Part shown: one piece after another, positions 41,779-51,693 of the stretch
How the letters are laid out: the number at the start of each line of letters is the position of its first letter
Position numbering within the stretch: the stretch's first letter is position 1
DNA from: Nonomuraea sp. PA05
GTDB lineage: Bacteria; Actinomycetota; Actinomycetes; Streptosporangiales; Streptosporangiaceae
NCBI RefSeq assembly: GCF_008086045.1
Contig: NZ_VSEY01000030.1
Coordinates: 1-64,000, forward strand
DNA: 64,000 bases
Reading direction: 5' to 3'
Translations under genes and position numbers: made by a program
The notes under the pieces: generated by a model
Told to the model about the DNA's origin: nothing
The model's database searches: none
What the model saw: only the letters and a program-made list of their open reading frames with translations

Positions 41779-42399
41779 TCACTCACTCACGGCGAGCCGG
41801 ACGCCGAACCCCACGATCACCACCCCGGTCAGCCGGTCGAGGAACCGCCGGACACCGGGCGACCGCAGAACCCCACCCATCCACGACGCGAACCCGATCA
41901 GCACCACACTCCAAACCAGCCCCTCAACCACATGCACCCCCGCCAACGCCAGCCCCATCAGCGCATGCGGCGCCCCCTCGGGAATGAACTGCGGCAACAT
42001 GGCCACATAGAACGCCCCCACCTTGGGATTCAGCAGGTTCGTCAGCAACCCGCGCCGCAGCCCCATCCCGAAGCGCATCTCCTCGGGCCGCTGATCCTCA
42101 GCAAGCCGCTCATGCCTCGTCAGCAACATGCGCACCCCCATCCACACCAGGTACGCCGCCCCGACCCAGCGCAGCACGTCATAGGCAAGCTGCGAGGCGG
42201 CCAGCAACGCCGACAGCCCGGCGGCGGTGAGGACGCCCCAGCAGAGCGTGCCGAGCTGGATCCCCAGCGTCACCCCCCAGGCAGGTCGCCGCCCGCCCAG
42301 GAGGGACGTACGCAGGACCAGAGCCGTGTCGAGGCCGGGAGTCATCGTCAGCAGAGCGACCACGGCGGCGAACGACCAGATTGATCCTGCGATGTCCAT
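41779..42399 (-). CDS. LysE family translocator
   Basis: A 206-residue membrane exporter with six helices. The N-terminal ALLTMTPGLDTALVLRTSLLGGRR is the LysE/RhtB signature (usually PGP, here PGL), and LLTNLLNPKVGAFYVAMLPQFI marks the second half. Members export amino acids or related small metabolites. The ATG start at 42399 is followed by a full-length protein. A single gene, 36 bases after the quinone reductase gene on the same strand, so possibly co-transcribed. Confidence 0.92.
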   Translation of the reverse strand: MDIAGSIWSFAAVVALLTMTPGLDTALVLRTSLLGGRRPAWGVTLGIQLGTLCWGVLTAAGLSALLAASQLAYDVLRWVGAAYLVWMGVRMLLTRHERLAEDQRPEEMRFGMGLRRGLLTNLLNPKVGAFYVAMLPQFIPEGAPHALMGLALAGVHVVEGLVWSVVLIGFASWMGGVLRSPGVRRFLDRLTGVVIVGFGVRLAVSE

Positions 42400-42435
42400 G
42401 AACGCGAGGCTACAGCAGGGCCAAAAACGGATATT

Positions 42436-43383
42436 TCACGGAATGAGGAGCAGCTTTCCGGTGGTACGGCGAGCCGCCAGATCCTCGTGCGCCTGCCGCG
42501 CGTTGGCCAGCGCATAACGGTGCGAGATGTTGATCGCGAGCTGTCCGGCGGTGATCCACCCGAACAGGTCGGAGGCCCGCTGCAGCAGCTCACGCCGCTC
42601 GGCGATGTAGTGGACCAGCGTGGGCCTGGTGAGGAAGAGCGAGCCCTGCTTGTTGAGCGTCTGCGGGTCGAACGGCGGGACGGGCCCGCTGGCGGCACCG
42701 TACAGGGCCATGAGGCCGCGCGGACGCAGCGCCTGCAGCCCGCCGTCGAACGTGGACTTGCCGACACCGTCGTACACCACGTCGATCTTGCCGCTCAGCG
42801 CCTCGGCGAAGTCCTCGTACCGCAGCACCTCGTCCGCGCCGGCCGCCCTGGCCAGCTTCTCCTTCTCGCCGGTGGAGACCGTGGTGTAAACCTTGGCGCC
42901 CTTGAGCTTGGCGAGCTGGATCAGCAACTGCCCCATGCCGCCGGCTCCGGCGTGCACGAGCACCTGGTCGCCCTCCTTGACCTCATGCGTGGAGTGCGTC
43001 AGGTAGTGAGCCGTCATCCCCTGCAGCATCGCCGCGGCCGCCACCTCGGCCGACACGCCCTCCGGCACCGGCACCACCCGGTGAGCGGGCACGACGGCCT
43101 TCTCGGCGTAACTGCCGAGCACGTTCGCCCATGCGACGCTGTCGCCCACGGCGACGTCCCGCACCCCCGGCCCGACGGCCGACACCGTGCCCGCCCCCTC
43201 CGAGCCGATGGGGGTGGGGGGGGACAGGGGGTATGCGCCTGAGCGGTGGTAGATGTCGATGAAGTTCACGCCGGCCGCGGCTACGTCGATCACGACCTCG
43301 CCGTCACCGGGGACAGGGTCCGGGCGATCGACGTATTCAAGGGCCTCGGGGACGCCTGGGGTGGAGACGATGATGGCATGCAT
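42436..43383 (-). CDS. NADPH:quinone reductase-like zinc-free MDR oxidoreductase
   Basis: A 315-residue medium-chain reductase of the quinone oxidoreductase (QOR) branch. The start at ATG 43383 gives the family N-terminus MHAIIVSTPG; a TTG four codons earlier sits on a GAG-rich site. NADPH binding occurs at HAGAGGMGQ (about 143-151), and the GVNFIDIYHRSGAY segment near 40-53 is typical of QOR. No structural zinc Cys are present. It reduces quinones or enones, protecting against redox stress. Confidence 0.92.
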   Translation of the reverse strand: MHAIIVSTPGVPEALEYVDRPDPVPGDGEVVIDVAAAGVNFIDIYHRSGAYPLSPPTPIGSEGAGTVSAVGPGVRDVAVGDSVAWANVLGSYAEKAVVPAHRVVPVPEGVSAEVAAAAMLQGMTAHYLTHSTHEVKEGDQVLVHAGAGGMGQLLIQLAKLKGAKVYTTVSTGEKEKLARAAGADEVLRYEDFAEALSGKIDVVYDGVGKSTFDGGLQALRPRGLMALYGAASGPVPPFDPQTLNKQGSLFLTRPTLVHYIAERRELLQRASDLFGWITAGQLAINISHRYALANARQAHEDLAARRTTGKLLLIP

Positions 43384-43490
43384 GGTCCTAGTCAACTCCT
43401 CTCCTCGGGATCAATGCCACCCGGGCCGCGCCCCGTACGCTCCATGTCGACCTCCCGCGGAATCGTTCGCGCCCGAAGGAGTGCGGCCAC

Positions 43491-43988
43491 ATGGCGAGCC
43501 TGCTCAACAGCCTGATCGACAACATCTCCATCGATCTGGGTGAAAGTTTCCTCATCACCGAGATGACGAACGGTGAGATCACCGGCGACCCTGGTCCGGG
43601 GGACATCCCTCCGAACGGCAATCCAGACATACGAGTGGGCCCCAGCGGCCTCCTCCTGACCAGCCGGGTCGATCAAGGTGACAAGCACTTCGTCCGTTAT
43701 GAGCTGTGGGACGCCTGTCCGGATGCGCCGGGGTTCTGGGACGAGATCTGGACCGGCGAGTTACACATCGACTCAGGGACGATCGCGATCGCGGAATGGA
43801 ATTCCTGGAGCGAGCCGAAGGACTTCGCGGTCTTCGACCTCGGAGAGGCGGGGCTGACCTGGCCCATCCGGGTGCTGACCAAGGTCATGAGCAACACCGA
43901 GGAGCCGGACTTTCCTGAGGACGTGTTCATGGTCCAGCTCTATCGGCTTCAGCTCTGGCGAGCGCCGGCCACGGAGGCGGCCAGGTGA
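43491..43988 (+). CDS. Hypothetical protein, family unknown
   Basis: A 165-residue protein starting at ATG 43491 after GAAGGAG. It is acidic and Trp-rich in the second half (YELWDACPD, FWDEIWTGEL, AEWNSWSEP, LYRLQLWR), predicted mostly beta and soluble. It has no signal peptide or membrane segment. Its composition and lower third-position GC differ from the flanking genes. It resembles nothing I can name; the beta-sandwich look recalls immunity- or tail-associated proteins, but that is only an impression. Divergent from the quinone reductase gene with 107 bases between starts. Confidence 0.65.
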   Translation: MASLLNSLIDNISIDLGESFLITEMTNGEITGDPGPGDIPPNGNPDIRVGPSGLLLTSRVDQGDKHFVRYELWDACPDAPGFWDEIWTGELHIDSGTIAIAEWNSWSEPKDFAVFDLGEAGLTWPIRVLTKVMSNTEEPDFPEDVFMVQLYRLQLWRAPATEAAR

Positions 43989-44365
43989 AAGGGAGGGATC
44001 ACGACGGCCGCATCAGCTCAGCACGGCTGCACCACATTGGGACGGCCGTGTCCGATCGCTCGGCTGCACCGAACCGGGACGGTCGCATCCGATCAGGACG
44101 GCCGCACTCGCTCAGCACGGTCCGTCAGGAGCAGTCCCCTCCCTGAGCAGCCGGCATCGGGGGCCTCCGCGGATCGGCGTCCCGCATGCGCGATCAACGC
44201 GGCCCCGCGTTCTCCGCCGAGAACAGCTTGAGGGCTGCAGCATCCGGGCGGCTGGTGTCGGCGCCGTTCGGCGGTCGAGACGCTCCGGCCCGACGCCCGT
44301 GGTGCCGCGGGCGGTGGTCAGCCGAGCTGTTCGGGGCCGACCGGCTGCGGTGCCGCGGGCGTCGG
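43989..44365. other. 377-base intergenic region, no gene supported
   Basis: Between the hypothetical gene and the 3' end of the Vgb-like gene. Contains dispersed short repeats of the form (g)gacggccg and the first copy of a 26-bp direct repeat (44301). Open frames here lack ribosome sites and family resemblance. No promoter or RNA gene recognised. Confidence 0.6.
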
Positions 44366-44374
44366 TCAGCCGAG
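44301..44374. repeat. 26-bp direct repeat spanning the vgb-like stop codon
   Basis: ggtgccgcgggcg..ggtcagccgag at 44301-44326 and 44349-44374, 24 of 26 bases identical, 48-bp period. The second copy contains the stop codon of the Vgb-like gene. Confidence 0.8.
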
Positions 44375-45322
44375 GCGGGCCAGTGCGCCGGCCTCCAGCG
44401 CGACCCAGATCGCGCCGTCCGGCCCGACCGTCAGCCCGTGTGGCTCAGCCTTCCCTCGACCTTTCAGCTCACCCGGCTGATCCTCGGCTTCACCCGGCTG
44501 ATCCTCGGCTTCACCCGACTGATCCTCAGCTTCGCTCGGCTGATTCTCGGCTTCGCCCGGAAGGCTGGGCAGCGGATGCTCCTCGATGACGCCCTCCACG
44601 GTGATGCGGCCGACGCGGTTGGCCGCCCACTCGGTGAACCACAGCGCACCGTCGGCTCCGGTGATGATCGCGTGCGGGCGCGCACCCCGGTCGGGGAGTG
44701 GATATTCGGTGATCTTGCCGGAGGTGTCGATCCGCCCGACCTGACCTGCCCCGATCTCGACGAACCAGAGGGCGCCGTCGGGCCCGGCCGTGATTCCCAC
44801 CGGTGCTGCCCCCTCGGTGGGCAGCGGATGTACGGTGATCTCGCCGGCGAGTGAGATGCGCCCGATCGCGTTGCCCTGGTTGAGCGTGAACCACAAGGCG
44901 TCGTCGGGCCCCGCCGTGATGAACGACGGCATACCGCCTGCCACCGGCACTTCGTACTCGGTCAGCGCCCCATCGGCCCCGATACGGCCGATCTTCGTGG
45001 TTTCGAGCTGGGTGAACCACATCGTCCCGTCCGGTCCTGCGGCGATCCCGTACGGCGTGGCCGCCTCGTGGACCGTGAGCCGTCCGTCGGCGGTGATGCG
45101 GCCGATGCGCCCGCCCTTGTACTCGGTGAACCACATCGCGTCGTCAGGGCCCGGAGTGATCACGGTCGGGAGCCCGTCGGCCGGGTCGAGCTGGTGGATC
45201 GTGGGCTCCTCGCCCGGTATCAGCCTGCCGACGCGTCCCTGGTGGACGAGTGTGAACCAGAGGGCTCCGTCGTGAGCGGTCGCAATGCCGTACGGCGCGC
45301 CTGCCTCGATCTTGGTCAACAT
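44366..45322 (-). CDS. Virginiamycin B lyase-like seven-bladed propeller protein
   Basis: A 318-residue protein of repeated propeller blades with the Vgb signature (A/P)xGI(T/A)xGPDGA(L/M)WF(T/V)E, seen at least six times. Vgb enzymes linearise streptogramin B antibiotics by a lyase reaction; His in RPHAIITGADG and His plus Glu in EPHGLTVGPDGAIWVALE are candidate catalytic residues. Residues about 253-291 in the last blade are an insert of four 7-residue EAEDQPG-type repeats not expected in the family (usual length near 290-300). The gene follows an ABC-F gene on the same strand, suggesting paired streptogramin resistance. A non-resistance propeller function is the alternative. Confidence 0.82.
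   Translation of the reverse strand: MLTKIEAGAPYGIATAHDGALWFTLVHQGRVGRLIPGEEPTIHQLDPADGLPTVITPGPDDAMWFTEYKGGRIGRITADGRLTVHEAATPYGIAAGPDGTMWFTQLETTKIGRIGADGALTEYEVPVAGGMPSFITAGPDDALWFTLNQGNAIGRISLAGEITVHPLPTEGAAPVGITAGPDGALWFVEIGAGQVGRIDTSGKITEYPLPDRGARPHAIITGADGALWFTEWAANRVGRITVEGVIEEHPLPSLPGEAENQPSEAEDQSGEAEDQPGEAEDQPGELKGRGKAEPHGLTVGPDGAIWVALEAGALARLG
44470..44553 (-). repeat. Four 21-bp coding repeats inside vgb-like gene
   Basis: Units at 44470-44490, 44491-44511, 44512-44532 and 44533-44553; the first two are identical. They encode E-A-E-D-Q-P-G heptads in the final blade. Confidence 0.95.
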
Positions 45323-45410
45323 GCGTGTCCCCCGATGATGGTGGGGGTGGCTCTGGACGGCTGCTGGTTTGCGGCTGCCGAGGTCTCGGTTGAGTTGGCC
45401 CGGGTCTCGG

Positions 45411-45578
45411 GTGATGCGGCCGGGGTTCCAGGTGATGCGGCCGGGCTTGTGGGTATTCCGGCCGGGGCTTTGGGTGTTCTGGCCGGGGTTCCGCGTGATG
45501 CGGCCGGGGGCTTGGGTGTTCCGGCCGAGGTTCTGGGTAATGCGGCCGCGGTTTTGGGTGGTGCGGTCGAGGTTTTGG
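45411..45578 (-). repeat. Eight 21-bp tandem repeats directly after the ABC-F stop codon
   Basis: Eight units from 45411 to 45578, each 21 bp (for example gtgatgcggccggggttcc on the + strand), with a degenerate ninth at about 45389. On the minus strand the array starts immediately after the ABC-F TGA and stays open in that frame, encoding P-(K/E/S)-P-R-P-(H/E)-(H/Y) heptads. It separates the ABC-F and Vgb-like genes. Confidence 0.95.
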
Positions 45579-47303
<1,725 letters not shown>

Positions 47304-47376
47304 GGTGGAGCTCCAATCGCAACTCGGGTAGCGTTAGTTTGGCATGGGGTTGGGGTTAATGCAACTGGAGTAGATT

Positions 47377-47964
47377 TTGCAGACGAGTAAGCGACCCGGA
47401 GGGCGTAGCGCGCGGGTCCGTGATGCTGTGCGGCAGGCCACGCTCGCCGAGCTGGGCGAGAAGGGCTATCAGGGGTTGACGGTGGAGAACGTCGCCGAGC
47501 GGTCAGGTGTGCACAAGACGACCGTCTACCGGCGCTGGGGCGGCGTTGAAGGGCTGATCTCCGACGCTCTGGAGCTGGCGAGCGGTGAGCCGTGGCCCGT
47601 TCCCGACACCGGCTCGATCGAGGGTGATCTGCGGGGGGTTGTGCAGCTTGTGCGTAGTGGGTTCGCCGATCCGGAGCTGGGGCCGGTGTCGTCGGCGTTC
47701 GTGGCGGCGGCCGTGCAGGATGCGGCTGCCGCGCGGGCGCTGCACGGGTTCTTCGCGGCCAGGCACGAGCAGTCGGCGGAGGTGGTGCGGCGGGCGGTCG
47801 CGCGCGGGGAGCTGCCCGGCGTGGTGGACGCCAGCGAGGTGATCAGGGTGGCGGTGGCGCCCGTCTACTACCGGTTGTTCGTCGCGCACGAGCCGGTGAC
47901 GGAGCGGGACGCCGACCGCGCCGCCGACGCGGCACTGGCCGCCGCCCGCGCGGGTGTCCTTTGA
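47377..47964 (+). CDS. TetR/AcrR family regulator next to ABC-F gene
   Basis: A 195-residue regulator starting at TTG 47377 with GGAG seven bases upstream. The HTH is at about 20-60 (LTVENVAERSGVHKTTVYRRW), with a TetR_C_11-like ligand domain. It is divergent from the ABC-F gene across 73 bases that contain two GCAACT boxes (near 47317 and 47361), so it likely controls resistance expression in response to a drug. Its stop codon lies inside the first unit of a 27-bp tandem array. Confidence 0.88.
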   Translation: MQTSKRPGGRSARVRDAVRQATLAELGEKGYQGLTVENVAERSGVHKTTVYRRWGGVEGLISDALELASGEPWPVPDTGSIEGDLRGVVQLVRSGFADPELGPVSSAFVAAAVQDAAAARALHGFFAARHEQSAEVVRRAVARGELPGVVDASEVIRVAVAPVYYRLFVAHEPVTERDADRAADAALAAARAGVL

Positions 47965-48122
47965 GCGGACGCCTAGACGGGGGTCCTGTGAGCGCACGTC
48001 AATGTGGACGTCCTGTGAGTGGACGCCTACACGGGGGTCCTGTGAGCGGACGTCAACGTGGACGTCCCGTGGGTGGACGCGTACGCGGGCGTCCTGTGAG
48101 CGGGGACGAAGGCGGGCGTTCC
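47961..48122. repeat. Six 27-bp tandem repeats overlapping tetR stop codon
   Basis: Six consecutive 27-bp units starting (g/t)tgag(c/t)gga, alternating two variants (A-B-A-B-A'-B'), so also a 54-bp period. The array fills the gap between the convergent tetR and kinase genes, and two plus-strand frames are open through it. Confidence 0.95.
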
Positions 48123-48133
48123 GGACGCGGCGG

Positions 48134-49747
48134 TCAGGGCTCCTTCGTACCCCGCAGCTCGAAGTCGTCGAACGACATCTTCAGCACCGACTTACGGTCC
48201 TTCGGCGTACGCACGAACAACCCCACATACCCGTTGCCGATCCCGTTCGGATCCTCCACCTCGTGCACCTGCTCTCCATTCACCCACATGGCGAGCCGCA
48301 CCGCCGACCCGGACTTCTCGCACGATGCCGTCACCCGCGCCTTGCCCGACAGCCCCTCCACCTTGACGGGCTGCGCCAGCGTGCTGCCCGACCCGTCGAA
48401 AATGCGCCGGATCCTGGCCTTGCCGGTCGTGTCGAGCCCGAACTCGTAGTACGTCCCGTCCTCGACGGCGTGACAGTAGAGCCCGTACTCGCCGACCCCG
48501 GTGGCCTTCCTGACCTCGGTGATGGCGCTGACGAGCACGGTCTCGGGCAACATCGGCGTGGGCGTGGCCGACGAGCTGGGCGTGGTGGTCGGCTTGGCGA
48601 TGAGGAAGGGGGCGGGCGCCTGGGCCCAGTTCTCCTCGTTGAACGGCTCGGCGTCCAGCCCGTACGTGCCGTCCGTGCGGTAGCCGCTGCTGGCCGACAG
48701 CACGGGGTCGTACGTGCCGCTCCAGCCCCCGGACGTCTGCGTGAAGTCCTCGGCGTACAGCAGGTTCAGCTCGGGCGGCCCGCTCGGCCGCAGCACGGCC
48801 CAGGCGCCCACGCCCACGGTCACCAGGACGGCCGCGGCCGCCGCCAGCCCCGCGTACAGCCGCCCGCGCCGCCGCCCCGCCGTCTGGGGAGCGGCCGTGT
48901 AGGGGGTGGTGGACCAGGCGGCCTGTACGGTCTGAGCGGCCTGCTCGGGCGCGGCCGCCCGCCCGACGAGGTGGTCGAGCAGTTGCTGCGCGGTGGGCCG
49001 CATGGCCGGGTCCTTGCGCAGCGCCGCCGCGACCAGCTCGCGCAGGCCCGGTTCGACGGCGCCGAGGTCCGGCTCGGTGTTGAGCACCTGGTAGACGATG
49101 GAGGGCAGGGTGTCGCCGCCGAACGGCGCCCGCCCGCTGGCCGCGAACGTTACCAGGCAGCCCCACGAGAACACGTCGCACGCGGGGGAGACGGGCTCGC
49201 CCCGCAGCACCTCGGGCGCCATGTAGCGGGGGGTGCCGACGAGCTCGCCGGTGCCGGTGACGCCGCCGAGCGTGTCGAGCGCCCGCGCGATGCCGAAGTC
49301 GATCACGCGCGGGCCGACGGGTGACAGCAGCACGTTCGACGGCTTGAGGTCGCGGTGCACGACCCCGGCGCCGTGGATGGCGGTGAGCGCGGTGGCCACG
49401 CTGACGGCCAGGGCGTCGAGGCTGGAGCCGCGCAGAGGGCCCGACTGGCGGACGGCGGTGTCCAGGTCGGGGCCGGGCACGTACTCGGTGACCACGTAGA
49501 GCTGGTCGCCGTCGAGCGCGGCCTCGATCACGGCGGCCGTGCAGAACCTGCGCACCCGCTGGGCCGCGTCCGCCTCCCTGCGGAAACGCATGCGGAACTG
49601 CTCGTGCTGGCTGAGCTCGGGGTTGATCACCTTGACGGCGACCCGTTGCCCAGCGGGATCCTCGGCGAGATGCACCGTGCCCATCCCGCCTCGTCCCAGC
49701 ACGCCAAGCAGCCTGTAGCGCCCGATCCGGGAGGTATCACCGCTCAC
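48134..49747 (-). CDS. Transmembrane Ser/Thr protein kinase (PknB-like)
   Basis: A 537-residue receptor-type kinase. The kinase domain covers about 10-275: glycine loop GRGGMGTV, Lys39 in VAVKV, catalytic HRDLKPSN (Asp133), DFG at 150-152 and activation loop GTPRYMAPE. A linker of about 25 residues and one membrane helix (about 301-323) follow. The extracellular part (about 330-537) has a Thr/Pro/Ser-rich stretch and a beta-sandwich sensor ending FDDFELRGTKEP, of the concanavalin-like type. No PASTA repeats, so it does not sense peptidoglycan as PknB does. GTG start at 49747. The C-terminal domain may bind a glycan. Confidence 0.94.
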   Translation of the reverse strand: MSGDTSRIGRYRLLGVLGRGGMGTVHLAEDPAGQRVAVKVINPELSQHEQFRMRFRREADAAQRVRRFCTAAVIEAALDGDQLYVVTEYVPGPDLDTAVRQSGPLRGSSLDALAVSVATALTAIHGAGVVHRDLKPSNVLLSPVGPRVIDFGIARALDTLGGVTGTGELVGTPRYMAPEVLRGEPVSPACDVFSWGCLVTFAASGRAPFGGDTLPSIVYQVLNTEPDLGAVEPGLRELVAAALRKDPAMRPTAQQLLDHLVGRAAAPEQAAQTVQAAWSTTPYTAAPQTAGRRRGRLYAGLAAAAAVLVTVGVGAWAVLRPSGPPELNLLYAEDFTQTSGGWSGTYDPVLSASSGYRTDGTYGLDAEPFNEENWAQAPAPFLIAKPTTTPSSSATPTPMLPETVLVSAITEVRKATGVGEYGLYCHAVEDGTYYEFGLDTTGKARIRRIFDGSGSTLAQPVKVEGLSGKARVTASCEKSGSAVRLAMWVNGEQVHEVEDPNGIGNGYVGLFVRTPKDRKSVLKMSFDDFELRGTKEP

Positions 49748-49811
49748 GGCGCGCTAGCTTACCGACATGCGGCTTCCCGCTGCAGACCACAAGAGGCGAA
49801 AAGCTCAACGG

Positions 49812-50453
49812 TCAGCCACGCGTTCCTGATCGGCGGATGGCTTCGACTATCAGCCAGGCGTTGGTGGAGGGATTGCGGCCCTTCCTGTTGGGCTCGCAAT
49901 GCTCCGGGTCGGCTCGCCGGGCCCGATCGCGCGCGATCTGGTGATGAGCGAAGGGAAAATCCCGCCCCAAGTGCTTGTCGTAATCCTTGAGGTGCTTCCT
50001 GAGTCGCTGCCTGACGCGTTCCTGATCGCAGGCGGCTGTGTGATCCTCGAAGTGGTAGAGGATCCACAGTTCGAAGCAGGGCAGGGAGATGACGAGGTTG
50101 ACACGCCCTCTCCTGGCCTCGATCACAGCTTGGTCGAGGGTCTTGTGCCCATCGACGTCTACGACGCACCACACCTCGTCGTAGGCGATGTTGGCGTCCC
50201 GCTGTGTGCGCGCCTCCTTGTCCTTCTTGTCGCGTTCCTTGACGGCGTACGTGACGATGGCCGCCGGGTCGCGCCCGAGACCGATCACCTTGCAGTTGCG
50301 GATCTCCACGGGAAGAGAGCGGAAGTAATCGCGGACGCCTTGGAAGTATTCGACCTCCGTGACCTCACCCTCGCACACGATGAGCACGCGCTTCTTGGGG
50401 GCTCGGCGGCCAGTAGGACGGTCAAGGCGTGGAGGGCTACGCCTGGGACTCAT
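49812..50453 (-). CDS. rloB: RloB-like protein (Toprim-like putative nuclease)
   Basis: A 213-residue RloB-family protein. The N-terminal motif VLIVCEGEVTEVEYF (Glu28) and VWCVVDVDGH (Asp99, Asp101) give a Toprim-like acidic triad, and LPCFELWILYHFED (124-137) is a family hallmark. RloB proteins occur with an AAA ATPase (RloA) near restriction genes, and the AbiL abortive-infection system has the same two-part make-up. The start overlaps the ATPase stop by four bases (ATGA), so the two are coupled. Base composition is clearly lower in GC than neighbours, suggesting transfer. A faint 21-bp duplication lies across its stop codon. Nuclease activity is inferred. Confidence 0.88.
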   Translation of the reverse strand: MSPRRSPPRLDRPTGRRAPKKRVLIVCEGEVTEVEYFQGVRDYFRSLPVEIRNCKVIGLGRDPAAIVTYAVKERDKKDKEARTQRDANIAYDEVWCVVDVDGHKTLDQAVIEARRGRVNLVISLPCFELWILYHFEDHTAACDQERVRQRLRKHLKDYDKHLGRDFPFAHHQIARDRARRADPEHCEPNRKGRNPSTNAWLIVEAIRRSGTRG

Positions 50454-51652
50454 GGCTTCAGGACGGGCCCTTTCATGAAGATCTCGCGAATGTTCTCGAA
50501 GTTGAGGTAAGGCGCTGCCCCGTAACGGCCTTGGAGATAACCGCGTTCGATGTTCTCGTCACGCCGGGTGTGGAATTCGGCGAGTGAGTAGAGGCTGGTG
50601 GCCCCGGAGTCGTCCTTCTCGGTGAACCAGACCTCGTCCCTGGCCAGAACCTCCTCCTCGAGCAGGGAGCCGAGGAGCGTGGTGTCATGCGAGGAGAAGA
50701 TGAGCTGGGCGCCGTGCCGATTGATGTCAGGGTCCTTGAACATCCGGATCAGCGTCGAGCTGAGCAGCGGATGCAGGCTGGAGTCGATCTCGTCGGCGAG
50801 CAGGGTGCCGCCGATGTAGAGAATGCTCAGCGTATGCCCCAGCAGGGAGAGCCATGCCCTTGTTCCCGCGCTCTCCTCCTCCAGGCTCAGCGGCGGAGCG
50901 TCGATCCGGCGGCGCAGGACCACCTTTTTCTCCTGCGGGCCTGTCTCCACGAGTTCCATGCGCTCGACGCCCAGGTCCGCGATGCGGAGGAGTTCGTTGA
51001 TGTCGTCCGTCACATATTCCGCGTCCAGAATGTGCTTCACGACGTCGAGGCGGAACTTCTCGTGGATCTCGCCGTGCTGGATGAAGTAGGCGCCGCTGGA
51101 CGTCAGGCTCTCGTAGAGGCCGCTGAGCAACGGATGGTTGTTGGAAGCCGCGCAAGAGAGGTAGAGCGAGTTCGGGCGGGTGAGCTTGCGTATGCGCTGT
51201 GTCTCGCCGGTGAGACCGCGTCCGAAGGTGAAATCGGCTGGCCCGCTGCGGTCGAAGAGTCTCCTGGTGCGGCCACGCGGAAAGGTGTTGAGCCATTCAC
51301 CGAGCACCATTTCGTCATCGGCCTCGAAGCCGTAGGAGTAGCGGACGCCCTCATGGAGGAAATCGATCTCGTAGAACGACGGGGTCTGCCGTCCTGCGGG
51401 GGAGAGCTTGAACGGTCGTCGCGGCACGCCTCCGGTCGGCTTCCAGTGGGTGTGGGACAACCGGATGGCATCGGACATCCACCGCAGGGAGTCCAGGACG
51501 TTGGACTTACCTGAGGCGTTGGCCCCGTAAATGCCGGCGACCTCAAGTGGTGTTGCCCGCTTGGCCTCTCCCCGGCGTGACGCGGCCGTCAGGGAGAGCG
51601 TCTGCTCGTCGCGGATCGACCGGTGATTGGCGACCCGGAAACGCAACAACAC
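50450..51652 (-). CDS. rloA: RloA/AbiLi-like AAA ATPase
   Basis: A 400-residue SMC-like AAA ATPase of the AAA_15/AAA_21 type. Walker A is GANASGKS (43-50), and Walker B LLADEIDSSLHP is near 285. The switch His is in IFSSHDTTLL near 320, and a YIQHGEIHEKF insertion lies between the lobes. The GTG start at 51652 follows GGGGAG. It is the first gene of a two-gene operon with the RloB-like protein. By analogy with AbiL, PARIS and OLD-type systems the ATPase likely senses infection and activates the Toprim partner. No restriction-modification genes adjoin it. GC is lower than in the flanking operons. Confidence 0.88.
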   Translation of the reverse strand: MLLRFRVANHRSIRDEQTLSLTAASRRGEAKRATPLEVAGIYGANASGKSNVLDSLRWMSDAIRLSHTHWKPTGGVPRRPFKLSPAGRQTPSFYEIDFLHEGVRYSYGFEADDEMVLGEWLNTFPRGRTRRLFDRSGPADFTFGRGLTGETQRIRKLTRPNSLYLSCAASNNHPLLSGLYESLTSSGAYFIQHGEIHEKFRLDVVKHILDAEYVTDDINELLRIADLGVERMELVETGPQEKKVVLRRRIDAPPLSLEEESAGTRAWLSLLGHTLSILYIGGTLLADEIDSSLHPLLSSTLIRMFKDPDINRHGAQLIFSSHDTTLLGSLLEEEVLARDEVWFTEKDDSGATSLYSLAEFHTRRDENIERGYLQGRYGAAPYLNFENIREIFMKGPVLKP

Positions 51653-51693
51653 AGCCTTCTCCCCGCCTTGCAGTCGACTGGAACCTTACACTT

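Noticed and set aside
49804..49862. Second NAWL-VE copy after the rloB stop as a functional extension
   Set aside because: Similarity is only about 16 of 21 bases and in another frame; too weak to claim more than a possible old duplication.
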